From Pseudomicrostroma phylloplanum (Eukaryota; Basidiomycota; Exobasidiomycetes; Microstromatales), in NCBI GenBank assembly GCA_039545275.1, contig BCHS01000004.1, forward strand, positions 490,978-554,977: DNA of 64,000 bases. The letters run 5' to 3'. Each line of letters begins with the position of its first letter. Position 1 is the first letter of the stretch. A program made the translations under genes and the position numbers. The notes under the pieces are model-generated. The model was not told where the DNA came from. It was given only the letters and a program-made list of their open reading frames with translations, and searched no databases. Positions 12,501-20,556 of the stretch are shown here, piece after piece.

Positions 12501-12640
12501 GTCGGCTGGCCAGCGATCCAGCTGTCCAAAGTCACGAGCACGCTTTCGTCCTCCCGAAACTCGACTTGGGAGAGAAGGATCTCAGCCCTGTCGCCTCGCC
12601 ACAGCTTGAGGGCAAGCACCGATTGAGTGGAGACTTATGA
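6590..12640 (+). CDS. Rho guanine-nucleotide exchange factor, DH-BAR type
   Basis: A single exon of 2016 aa starting at ATG 6590 (context AACCATGG). The first ~1050 residues are Ser/Pro-rich and disordered. The DH domain begins near residue 1067 (RNVIRELVQTERSYASDLAVI), the canonical first DH helix. It is interrupted by about 215 residues of Ser/Pro-rich sequence, then resumes near 1320 (HTFRKLIDRIHVVFGTYCSRHEASI) and reaches the diagnostic LLIKPVQRMLKYPLLLHQIL. A helical stretch at about 1553-1770 (EGIEALHRRILRWSTYAKQ and onward) fits a BAR domain, as in Tuba/DNMBP-like GEFs and fungal DH-BAR proteins. No PH domain is visible. Expected role: activation of a Rho/Cdc42 GTPase at curved membrane. 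One ambiguous base (N, 11936) gives one unknown residue but leaves the frame open. Confidence 0.88.
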   Translation: MAEAADSTVRSLRAPAQGDGMPSPTMGLASRKPSSSLRQPSFRSTLSTHPPESPASSYLFLDPSSSRAPSLRSEITTSSIDHAGSRRGTVSTRPNSPGYFSAASSLDDHNDYASRTFSPASQYTSLFPPPSASPGHRAPGSVAHRSRSPPSPTDRRLRSPKSFGSPHWLSPLPADENDQSALPSTSSNVASASAVLPTGRQNRAQRMMRKISQPKLRDADDSNKGGGLLRPLNTLGARRRSSATSSQGASEGNAWQPSIPGEKGPSQVPTPTAKEFLGLSLPEDGSGKTDGLKHKLFGRWKRDASGQQAEPPVESTSRPPSFEDLPTASSPVAPFTDLDSSPALSSSSSYRPLSSATDPRPSNSAQGTPASSVAAPHPSPNSLGIIVPSLTEEGYLEKLPQATAFGQSQYTLSPQPEVYRGAQDTRSDNIAPDSPSLSEAVVEEADHNNQQSAGSEGDARRATSSRREAHVYETRAQNERAGKPKKPARDLPSLPAEHTATASSYEADPFQCFVKHSQGLSRSKSDAASPDGIEGPPLEVSEANLAKATSEMTSPLRRTPARPGASKKWRSKGRSRADTATSSSSRSSWTEPTARTSSLQSPDRGSQRNGRYPPSPPPRSSSSSSFGYFDATEMDVGDGSYSRVSGRVSWKADAIMERSEDHASVQSKVPGPADEMSRSTSYNSVEASSDVVSTTGAISHLSSPIHKRASSLSSRYVDAAQTLDHSDSLKTGRVRAPSSQPAGETSATSAPPSLPTKSPLRIDGVRPRRSDKTLPPSNSVSTSQSMVPDVPSTRLLSPYAAPSPVAIPSDSASRRKRSAPPGTSASSAASPPRFSLEEVFLSGGAAWSLGSTTSDPDRSLQLDRSRSFELTSRTDPPRGPTDLRVLTSHSASSQSRDSSESASHSVQSVSQDMLDPKAALASSVEAAKTRSLSKAPGSASAGRERRPSSGPQDLKSEAGYMDVPTLKSRKWGLSYQATPSVENEGQNLRTAKRSLRKKNSDANPRPAIRRIFETEEQEQHRHGLGIDEGDSPREITEQVPSPTARAKGVTARAVSDHTLHWSSSDVDGEVKRLLKRRNVIRELVQTERSYASDLAVIRDVYLAQARAMAGPPSSSPLPTNSATRPAYSPLESPPVAASQFPTSPNPSHLLTRAVSNGEPPSVVTPSMPSHARMRSASANSVTHPLSQASGSESNRSSIMASDSKSVSRHGQDGAASSSNSFSSSRQGVDDRDGKSSRLPLALDESTPSVAIESGESEVRAPQNASIMSGSISAEFGGSTRNTNTTSLLTKPAVAAGTTASSPSGLVAPSSPHPQAPMNTTDIRVIFAGVDQASAFAEEMSRLLESAMGALAAAPLPTDVADLTDACDDRIGHTFRKLIDRIHVVFGTYCSRHEASIARLQDLSSTSSKAAAFLKECDGVARTRTNAWDLASLLIKPVQRMLKYPLLLHQILSTTSASHADHGDLKLAIEEMQKVADAINELSRRRDIINQIVSGQTPSQTLSKSASKSPIIKGPRRATGILRKQKSRMRDLAGGSASSSQLLGDVTPVLLKDEDGYASLVASTKTLEEGIEALHRRILRWSTYAKQCYGQQSVLLQRWSSVYNLAGKDSDLSMDGAVGPADGLKAMSEELRQASERCATQLDSEIAMVLLPALDKIRKMFAGPRAYMSKRDEREADYVKYKALASSNKEGKPTAIDRKLIEAANGFVALHSQLLEELPYFVQGIEAALQPVIVAFARTQGLYHEQMLGLLQDFATAYHLKPTLPSLSFAAHEDAVAEEGDVSXPPLTALNPRQIAQHWWAAQSPIAETLEELSICDHKGGHSAGAAKMTATRSDAGPQRVEEHLNTVGRPRNFSTSDAHVVGSAYSAPAPGAGSGDSFSHPSPRDGRQRRDLFDPRLHTPPETLGGSSRAFGQTTITGKPSVLGSRSNSSSTGNILRSISENFKTGSHVQAERPGNEAVYMQTAPSRDPQRRLASDPAVQSHEHAFVLPKLDLGEKDLSPVASPQLEGKHRLSGDL

Positions 12641-13270
12641 GGGTGTTGCTCCTGAAGGCACTTTGCTCGTCACACGGACTATCCTCATGTCGCCCGTCAC
12701 TGGTTCATTGCGCTTCACGTTGCCCTCACCACGGAGAGGCTGCTCCTCGTAGGCCCTCCTCCTGTCTCTCGCCTGTACGCTACACTTTTTTGACTTTCAC
12801 GACCTGCCCCTTCGTGCACTCTTGCACTGTACTTGTCTCCTCTTATATCCTAGCCTCTCCACTACCTTTACCCCATTTAGCGTTTCCCCCTCTGCTCGTC
12901 TCTGCCATGGTATCGCGACGGGTAATTGGAAAGCCTTTCTTCCTTGTCCCTCTTACTACCCCTCCTTTTCTCTACACTCTGCTTGTCAATCAATGGCTGC
13001 CGACGAGGCAGACTCCAGATACGCAGAAGTCTCTGTGCGGTTACTCGATGTCGTCTTGCTATTGTGGAAACAGTCTTTGCAAAGTACACAGAGGAAAGAT
13101 ACAAGGGAGTGCAGGCTGCTTGGGGTGCGTGGACATGCGGACAGCCGGGGCGTCTTTTCCGGCCACGTCTCACCCAACCACAAATCCTTCGCTACGGCCA
13201 GCTGGAGGCACAAACATGTCCTCTTCCCGTCGCTTCCTTTCCCCTTCGTATGCTACTTAGCTCTTCCATC
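12641..13270. other. Convergent intergenic region, no gene seen
   Basis: About 630 bp of pyrimidine-rich sequence between the 3' ends of the RhoGEF gene (plus) and the mitochondrial-looking gene (minus). It should hold both 3' UTRs and polyadenylation signals. Long frames overlapping it have no family resemblance. Confidence 0.5.
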
Positions 13271-14161
13271 TCACTTCTTGCCCTTCTTCTTTGCCGGTGC
13301 TGCAGCGGCTTGTGGCACGGGAGGTGCTTCCACCTTGGCCGGTCCCACTTTGGCCAGACTTCCCTGATTGCCTGGGAAGGGTTTGCCCTTAAGCAGCTCT
13401 CCTACCTGGCGCGTCAGACTGTCCCTCGCCTCGGGCGAGACGGTAGTGTTACCGCTGAGGGCATGGCTGGCGATTCGCTGCAGTTCTGCCTGAGCGGCAT
13501 CCTCGCCGCCAGTCTTTTGCTGTTGAGCAGAAGGAGGGAGGAAGCGAGAGTAGTCGCCTCCTTCACGCTCGAGGTAGGCTTGCTGGCGCTGTCTCTTGCT
13601 CATGGCCGACAGCGTCTCCTCCTCCTCCGCCTGCCCGCCGGCGGCACGGGCGTTGATCCCCCTGGCCTTCTCCCCAGTGACGAATTGCACACCCCTGACC
13701 ATCCCCTCTGGACCAATCTGGTGTCCACCACCCTTCCTACGGAGCTTCAAGTGCAGACTTCTCTCGGCGTGCTTGAGACTGGTGGCATTGGATGAGGAAG
13801 GGCCGATAGCCACGGACTTGATCGACGAGGCAAAGGAAGAGTTCGGCAGTGGTGGTGTAAGGTGAGAGTGCTTGCCCGGTGGTGCGGGGTCGAGGAAAGC
13901 TGAAGATGACCAGTTTGTCTTGGCATATTCGATCTTGGGACCGGCGGATCGGGGTGCTACTCGTGGCTGTGGTGCTGGAGACGAGGAGGAGGATGGTGCG
14001 AGACTGGAAGAAGAGGAAGAAGAAGATGACTCTTCCGATGATGGTGCAGACGAGGAGGAGGCAGAGGCAGAGACGGTCGTCGAGAAGGCTGCCCTTGGGA
14101 GGATGGAAGCGACACCTCTGCGGATTCCTGTGCGACTAGGCACGATAATACTTGCTGACAT
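13271..14161 (-). CDS. Unknown protein, probably mitochondrial
   Basis: Single exon, 296 aa, not recognised. The N-terminus (MSASIIVPSRTGIRRGVASI, then LPRAAFSTT) has spaced Arg, no acidic residue and an R-x-(F)-S-T-T cleavage-like site, as in mitochondrial presequences. A long Ser tract follows. A more complex middle part contains KIEYAKTNWSSSAFLDP and HLKLRRKGGGHQIGPEGMVRG. The tail is basic and Ala/Lys-rich (PAKKKGKK). The size and presequence would suit a small mitochondrial ribosome-associated or assembly protein, but that is only inference. It diverges from the gene at 14442 across a 280-bp shared promoter. Confidence 0.6.
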   Translation of the reverse strand: MSASIIVPSRTGIRRGVASILPRAAFSTTVSASASSSSAPSSEESSSSSSSSSLAPSSSSSPAPQPRVAPRSAGPKIEYAKTNWSSSAFLDPAPPGKHSHLTPPLPNSSFASSIKSVAIGPSSSNATSLKHAERSLHLKLRRKGGGHQIGPEGMVRGVQFVTGEKARGINARAAGGQAEEEETLSAMSKRQRQQAYLEREGGDYSRFLPPSAQQQKTGGEDAAQAELQRIASHALSGNTTVSPEARDSLTRQVGELLKGKPFPGNQGSLAKVGPAKVEAPPVPQAAAAPAKKKGKK

Positions 14162-14441
14162 GTTGAGGATGATAGCTGGTGAGTGATGGTATCCTTGGTA
14201 TCTGTGAGATGCGGTATCTTGACCAGAAGATGTGAGGTGAAGGAGACGTCGTCGCGGAAGAGTCGAGCCTCGGCAGACGCCTCGCGCAGTCAGTCACTTG
14301 CTTCCGTCGCCTGGCGTGGCCTGATCGAGGCACATCTCGATCCCACCACTCAGTCGCTCCCCTTCCTCATCCACGACATCCTCGTATCAGCCATTCCATT
14401 CTTACCCTCGGAGCATCCGTCATCACGGGCGAGACTCCAGC

Positions 14442-16875
14442 ATGGAGACACTCGTAGCTTCCGATGATTACGCCGGTGGTGATATAGCCCTTCTTCAAGA
14501 TGACGCGGCCACCGTCGCGAACGCGGACGATGCTGAGATGAACGCCGAATACGAACAACCCAGCTGGGATCACGAGGAACGCATGGAGGAAGAGGTGGAG
14601 CAACGAGAGGACACCATTCCAACCTCGAAGCCGACAGATGCATTCCCGCCAGTACTCGAAGACGGAGAAGAAGGAGAGACAGAAGAGGTGATGGAATACG
14701 ATCAAGATGCTTCCGGAGATGCCGCCGAAGAGGCAGACGAAGATGGAGATATCGACATTGGAGAAGTGGACGAAGGCGCGGATGTGGTCATCGCGGACGA
14801 TATCGAACAAGCCGAGGGAGAACCTGCAGATGACTCCGCATATGAGCAGGGTACAGAGAACATACAGGAGGTAGTGCTCGATGACGAGCAACAAGAGCAG
14901 CAACATGGTGACGCAGCTGAAGCCACAGAGCTCGAGTCAGATCATCATCCGGTACCTGAAGCAGCGACAGAAAGCGAATACGCGACGTCCGCCACGCTTC
15001 AAGAGAGCGACCCTTCCGGGGGCCCTTCAGCGTCAGAGCCAACGGTCGAAGCTAGTACGACTGATACCCTGGCTGACGGACCTGAAGACGCGCCCGAAGC
15101 CGAGAGTGCATTTGTGGCAGCGCAAGAGCCGGTCGTCACAGAACCTACAGTGGGCGAGAAGTCGCTGAAGAACGGACAGCAAGATGAGGGGACTGCAGAA
15201 GCTGCGTCGAGCAGCGAGAAGGATGCTCCCGAGACTGCCGACGATGGAGGTGCCGAACAAGCGGCTGACACAGTTGAGAACGATGATCAGGCCGGAGAGG
15301 GCTCGTCCTCGGAATCCTGGGATGCTGAAGAAGAGGAAGACGAGGTCGCAATCGAGCCGATCCGCTTGTCTTTCCAAGACCAATCGTTCGCCATCTTCTC
15401 TGCTGACCCAGAGTCGACGAGCTATCTGGTCTGGGACGATGAGACCGACACCCTCAAGACTGTACCGGCTCCAAGATTGGCCGTGGAAGAGGACGTTTTC
15501 TGGTCGCCGCTTGAGGCTCTCTTCAATGCTCTGAGAGTCAAAGATGCACTTGGGGAGTTCCTTGAAGGCGAGAGTGGAAGTGAGCTGGTGATGACCTTCC
15601 CAGAGTTGGAGCTGACTGTTCGAGAGGTGAGTACTGAGTTTACCTGCTATGGATGACGACTGCTGGGTGTTTTGCTGAACATGTTGACCCTACCTCATTC
15701 CTCGATATCAGGACAACGTTTATGCTCGAGAGATCTCCCTCACCCATCTGATACGTCTCCATCATCAGCTGGGCCTTCGAGATAGTATGCATATTCGGAT
15801 CTCTGAGGACTCAAGGTTCATCTCACAGTACAACCTCTTGGCGCAGCAGATCGCACAAGCCCATAAGCAAGGAGCAGAGGACGTCAGTGGAGACGAGGGA
15901 GGCGCCCCTGAGGCTGAAGATGCGGTCGAAAGCACACTTGCCGCTACAGCAGAGAGTGATAAGGTGAATGGAGAAGATGGCACTGCGCCTGATCAAAGTG
16001 TCGGTGCTTCGAAGACCGAGGCCGGTGCACGTGAAGAAGTTGACGAGGCATCTGCCACTGTCAATGATGAAGCGGACCCAGTAACCACCGAAGAGCCTGC
16101 GGACACCCATGGCGAAAGTCGAAGCGCAGGCTCGGATCTTAGCGGCGCCAAAATCGCAAGTGTGGATGTTTCCGTTGCTCAAGACGCTGAAGCGGAACAC
16201 GAGAGCGACGAACAGCAAGAAGAGGGCTTGGCAACTCTTGCCAACGGGGAGGTTACCACCGAGGCCGCCGCCGATGCAGGCGACGCCGAAGAAGAGATCA
16301 TAGAGTATCAGGAGGAAGGGGAAGAGCAGCACCCCTTCGATGTTGCCGATCAAGAGGAAGGGGAGGTCGAAGACCAATCCGGCTCATATGAGGAAAACAA
16401 TGTCCCTGACATTAACGAAGAGCCTGAAGAGGGCCAGCAAGGTCTCGATGCTGAGGCTGACGTAGAAGGAGAGGAGGAGGGCGACTACGGTGATGAGACC
16501 CAAGAAGCAGAAGGAGTGACCGATGCCCAGGAGGCAGACGTCGTTGCCGAGGACCCGGAAGCCGACCAGTGGCAAGTCGCAGAGGGCGAAGAGGAGGAGC
16601 AAGATCCTGCGGCAGAAGGCGATCACGCTGTCTACACCGGAGAGGATGACGCTGCTGAAGCCGCAGACCTCGGTACCGCAGACTACGAAGAGAACCTTCA
16701 TCTGGAAGCCGGCGAGACGACTGCTGGCTCTACGAATGGCGACAAAGCAGGTGCAGCGACCTCGCCCCTACCCGAGAGCATCCCCAACGGCGCTTCAAGA
16801 AAACGATCCGCCGATGATGACGTGATCGAGGCGGCAAGCTCTGAGGCAGAGGCCAAGAAGGCAAAAGTGACCTGA
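14442..16875 (+). CDS. Highly acidic protein with a conserved-looking core, function unknown
   Basis: Two exons, 14442-15626 and 15712-16875, with an 85-nt GTGAGT...CAG intron in phase 0; 782 aa. Long Glu/Asp/Ala-rich flanks (about residues 20-300 and 440-760) surround a non-repetitive core of about 130 residues. The core begins IRLSFQDQSFAIFSADPE, continues YLVWDDETDTLKTVPAPRL and LEALFNALRVKDALGEFLEG, and crosses the intron into DNVYAREISLTHLIRLHHQL and FISQYNLLAQQI. The join VRE|DNVYAREI is smooth. A Lys/Arg nuclear-type signal closes the protein (SRKRS...EAKKAKVT). The acidic flanks and NLS suggest a nuclear chromatin- or histone-binding role. I do not recognise the core family. Confidence 0.72.
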
Positions 16876-17747
16876 TTGCTCTGCGATAGTCACGCCGTTC
16901 ACACTCCCAAGCCTCGCCGCCCACCTTGCTGCTTGCCGCCCATTTCCACTCGGAATGCTGTACAGCTGTCCTCAAGCAGCGTCTCTGGCGATCCACCTTG
17001 CCCATTCGCTTGCCAACGTCCTCGAAGCAGCGTTCACGCAGCTGCATGGATCTTGGCGCCTTACATCTTCTGTCGGTCTCAGATCTTTACGGCAAGCCGG
17101 CACTGTTTCGGTACTGTCAATGCTCCTGCATTGCAATACACCCATCGTCTCGTTGGTCGAGAGCTGTTCAGAAGCAAGATCTGGCCACTGGCATGAAGGC
17201 CACGTCATTTCCCCACTCTCATCCGTCGTCATCGTCCACAATACCCACTTTCGCAAGGCTCAAAATGACTCCTACACCTCAACCCATCACATCTTCTCCC
17301 CTCTTCTCCCTCAACCCATCACATCTTCTCCCCTCTTCTCCCTCTCCCCAACAGATCTCCTCCCTAGCAAGCAAGCGAACTGCAAGACCTTGTTGAGCCC
17401 TATCGTAGGTATGGTCTGAACCAGGTAAGTAAGCGCGCGAGATACACTGACGGTCGTGGGTGATCGCGGAGCCTCCCAGAGCGGGATCGGGAATGAGACG
17501 AATCTACCATGCTCGTGTTGAGACTGTACTTGTACCTTCATGTGTCCGAAATCAATCGATTGTTCATGCCTTCTGTAGAGCCTGCTGCCATGGTCTCCTC
17601 TGATCGCCTCGCCCGCCTTCCCCTCTGCCGCGCACCGACGCGCCTCCCGTCGCTCCGCCTCGAGACGAGACGGACTGCACGTCGCTTGTGAGGCTTCCGT
17701 TGCAACGCTATCCGCTCACTACCCATCACCAGCATCATCTGTCTATC
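16876..17747. other. Intergenic, upstream of the Ssr4-like gene
   Basis: About 870 bp without a convincing gene. It contains a perfect 32-bp tandem duplication (listed separately). A GTAAGT at 17425-17430 could be the donor of an intron in the 5' leader of the next gene, but no acceptor can be fixed. Overlapping frames on the plus strand are Ser/Pro-rich shadows. Confidence 0.45.
17279..17342. repeat. Perfect 32-bp tandem duplication
   Basis: Two adjacent identical 32-bp copies (17279-17310 and 17311-17342), pyrimidine-rich and beginning TCAACCCATCACATC. They lie between the acidic-protein gene and the Ssr4-like gene. Confidence 0.92.
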
Positions 17748-19546
17748 ATGTCGCAACCACAGGGCTATCCTCACTATCAAGACAGCCCGGCCCATCAAGC
17801 GGCGTCGCGGAAGATGAAGCGCAAGCACCAGGGAGGTGGATCTCAACAGCAACAGCAGCAGAGACAGCATCCCAGTCACCTGCGAGGCGGTCCAGGCGGA
17901 GGAAGCTCTGGCGCTGGCAGGCAAGCATTCCTTGTGCCGCCGGGAAGCACTGGGCCTATGGCATGGGGACATGCTTATGAGGACGAAGGCACAGATATGA
18001 TCATGGGTGAGTTTGACGCCAAGCGCGGCCACCTACTCGTGTATGTGCCCAGAGAAGCGCGGACTGACCGCTCGCTCTCAACCTGCTGCAATACTGTCGT
18101 ACTCTAGATGAGATGGACCGTCTGACGCCTAGGGATTTGGCTGTGGCTCGCTTCAGGAGGAACCACGACTTCATTGAGGCCATCTTTGACGAGAAGAAGA
18201 TTGGTGAGTTTGAGAATACCTGAGCCGGACAAATCCCAGTCTCTGACCCTTGATCCGCATCCTCCATCCTACGTGCAACCATGGCAGCCAATCTCCAGCC
18301 TCCTCCCTCGCCCTATGCTGATCTGTCCAAGAAAGATCTCCAAGCACAGCTAGACCTGTCAGAAGCGCAGACGGCTGAGATGAAGAGGCTCCACGAGGAG
18401 CGCATCCAATCCTTCAAGCAGAATATCAGCCCAGAACAAATCGAGAGGGACGTATCCAGACAAGCTGAGGTCAATACAGAAGAGGAAGCAGCGCTCGAGC
18501 CGTGGGCCAGGAATGCCAGCAAAGGCAGGAGGTTGACTGCTGGATTCGCATACGTGCAGGCTCGCACCCCCGACGTGGTGAAAGGAGCTCTGAGGGCCAG
18601 GGAGACTGCTCTAGCAGAACAGAGGGCAGAGGCAGGCGCAGGTCAGGAGTCGGCTGAGACGAGACAGCGCAAGGCTGCCGAAGACCAAGCGATTCGAAAG
18701 CTCAACTTGGAACATGGGATGGAGCCGCCTGCCGCCGTCCATATGGCTCCTCCACCTCAGCAGCAGCAGCAGCCCCGCCCACCACCACAAATGCAACAGC
18801 AGCAGGCATTGGCTCCTCAACAGCCACAGCAGCAGGAGCCGCGAAAGCAAGAAGCGCAGCAGCCGCCTCAGACGACTGAGGCTCGACCCGCAAGCGAAGC
18901 TGCAGAAGCCAATGCGGACGAGGATGCAGATGCAGACCCCGACGCTGATGCTGATGCTGATGCTGACGGCGAAGGGGATGGTGATGGTGATGGTGATGGA
19001 GATCAGGAAATGGTCGAGCTTGTGGACAACGGAGAAGGCGGCGCTGCTGGACTGGCAGCCGTCACAGAAGCAGCGCCAGAGGAGCAGGCTCAACAAACAC
19101 AAGCAGAAGAAGTAGCGGATGCTGCGACTGCAAATGAGGAGGCGGAGAATCTCACTCACCCTCTCTCAGCAGAGGCCGAAGCCGTCGCATCGGCGCCCAA
19201 GGATACGACTGCAGTAGCGCCAGCAGAGGCCGCACAGGAAGCTCCTGCCGCTCCTGAGGCTGCCCCGGAGGGTATTCCGGACGCCGCTGCTCAGATTCCT
19301 GTAGAGGCTACAGTGCCAGTCGAGCCCGAAGTTGGGATAGAGGCTGCCACAGCGGCTCCAACCGAGGCAGCACCGGACGCAGACATCACTCCAACGGTCG
19401 TGCCCGCGCCTTCGGAAGACAGTGCGGGAGTCCCTCCTGTCGCCGAAGAGGTGTCACAGCAGCAGCCGTCAGAGGAGCTCATGAAGGCTCCTACGCCACC
19501 ACTGGATGAGAATCTGGCGGATAACGATGCGCCAAAGCAGCTTTGA
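17748..19546 (+). CDS. Ssr4-like SWI/SNF-RSC subunit candidate
   Basis: Three exons, 17748-18006, 18108-18203 and 18288-19546, with introns of 101 and 84 nt (both GTGAGT); 537 aa. The small middle exon encodes the most telling sequence, DEMDRLTPRDLAVARFRRNH, then DFIEAIFDEKKI. It is followed in exon 3 by PPPSPYADLSKKDLQAQLDL and a helical stretch. From memory this (L)TPR-(D/E)-(L/I)-A-x-x-R-(Y/F)-x-x-NH block is the C-terminal Ssr4 signature of fungal SWI/SNF and RSC remodellers. The long N-terminal Ssr4 domain is not present. The second half is Gln-rich, then Asp-Ala/Asp-Gly repeats, then Ala/Glu/Pro-rich. The acceptor of exon 3 lies inside an in-frame ATGGCAG, so a single-exon start at 18281 is possible but would lose the signature. 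Confidence 0.68.
18930..19002 (+). repeat. GATGCT/GATGGT trinucleotide-type repeat in coding sequence
   Basis: Alternating GAT/GCT and then GAT/GGT codons encode an Asp-Ala followed by Asp-Gly tract in the Ssr4-like protein. It is a candidate length-polymorphic site. Confidence 0.8.
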
Positions 19547-19672
19547 AGTCATGGGAGGGCCATTCTCTCTCCACTGGTATTCGCGCCACTTCTTTCCCGT
19601 CCGGGGTCTTGCCTGTTTGTACAAATACCATTGCTAGTCACTGTTTCCTCTAACCCTTCCCATCGCAACTTC

Positions 19673-20311
19673 TCATATCCTCTCCGTCTGAGCTGGTGCT
19701 AGCCTACTCGGTGGCGGCGACGACGTTGATGCCGGAGCTGGAGCTGGCATGGAAGAAGACGACTGTAGAGAAGTCTCTGGAGTAGCCAGGGCTTTGCTGC
19801 CGCGGTTGCGCTGATGATGCTGGATGACCATCTTCATCCTGTTCTGCTCTGCCGCTAGGGATCTCCTGCACATCTCCCTGCCACAGGGAAAGTGCAAAGA
19901 CGCGAACAGACAGGGTTTTGTTCAGCTTCTCGACTGTGGACGATTTCCTCAGCGAGCTCTCCTTACTCACCAACTGGTAACGCTGACTAGCACAAATGCT
20001 CCAGCTCCCCAATTCGCACTCGTCCTCAACCCCCTCCCCGTAACCATCCTAATCGCTGTAACACCGATTCCTGTACCTAATCCGAGGAGGTAGGATCTCC
20101 GCGCACATGGCATTCGACCCTCTGCTAGACGGTGGGCCGAAGAAGAGATGGCGGCTGGGGCGAGTGCAGAGGCGGAGGAGGAAGAGGAACCAGATGAGGG
20201 AGTGGGTTGATCGGGGACTACGCCTGTGGCTAGTCGGGAGGCTTGCAGAGGCTGCTGCTGCTGCTGCTGTTGCGGAGAAGCTGACGAGGAAGAAGAGCCT
20301 GATTGCGACAT
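19673..20311 (-). CDS. COX20: Cytochrome c oxidase assembly protein COX20
   Basis: Two exons on the minus strand, 20311-19971 and 19877-19673, joined by a 93-nt GTGAGT...CAG intron in phase 2; 181 aa. After a Ser/Gln-rich N-terminus comes the COX20 (FAM36A) domain: GRMPCARRSYLLGLGTGIGV, RMVTGRG, SANWGAGAFVLVSVTSW. The Trp is completed across the intron and leads into EMCRRSLAAEQNRMKMVI, matching the family 'SWEYCR' block. Two short hydrophobic segments surround the conserved Arg-Met/Gly-Arg-Gly turn. Known role: inner-membrane chaperone for Cox2 maturation. The start was put at the ATG at 20311; upstream in-frame sequence has only non-ATG codons. It shares a 245-bp promoter with PMS1. Confidence 0.88.
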
Positions 20312-20464
20312 GATGAAAGAGCGAGCTGTAAGATACCAGTCTTCGAGGTTGGTGGTCAATAGTAGCGAGAGTGAGGTGGTGGTGGTGGGTGGCTCAGATA
20401 TTCTCGATGAGCAAACTGCTTGGCTGCTAGTCTACTTCCGCCGCGGAGCTGCGCCGAGGCTGCA

Positions 20465-20505
20465 CAGACGCGGACGCCCTCATTCGCCTCACGACGCGAA
20501 AGTCG
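20465..20505. promoter_or_regulatory. Candidate MCB/SCB-like sites between COX20 and PMS1
   Basis: ACGCG at 20468-20472 and ACGCGAAA at 20494-20501, the latter matching both the MCB core (ACGCG) and the SCB-type CGCGAAA. They lie 55-90 bp before the PMS1 ATG. MutL genes are S-phase regulated in yeasts, so the position makes sense. The 5-mer alone is common by chance. Confidence 0.35.
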
Positions 20506-20556
20506 CCGAGGTGTGGGGGAAAGGATCACCTTCCTAGCTGACTTGCCTACTCACCC

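Noticed and set aside
6590..12640. N at 11936 as evidence of a frameshift or pseudogene
   Set aside because: The frame stays open for hundreds of codons on both sides, so a single ambiguous base is the simplest reading.
12637..13795. Plus-strand frames of 181-289 codons after the RhoGEF gene
   Set aside because: They overlap the better-supported minus-strand gene at 13271-14161 and have shadow-type composition.
15823..16701. Hydrophobic minus-strand frames opposite the acidic protein gene
   Set aside because: Antisense of GAG/GAA/GCA codons gives Leu/Phe/Cys-rich false membrane proteins; same effect at 18611-19159 and 14367-14906.
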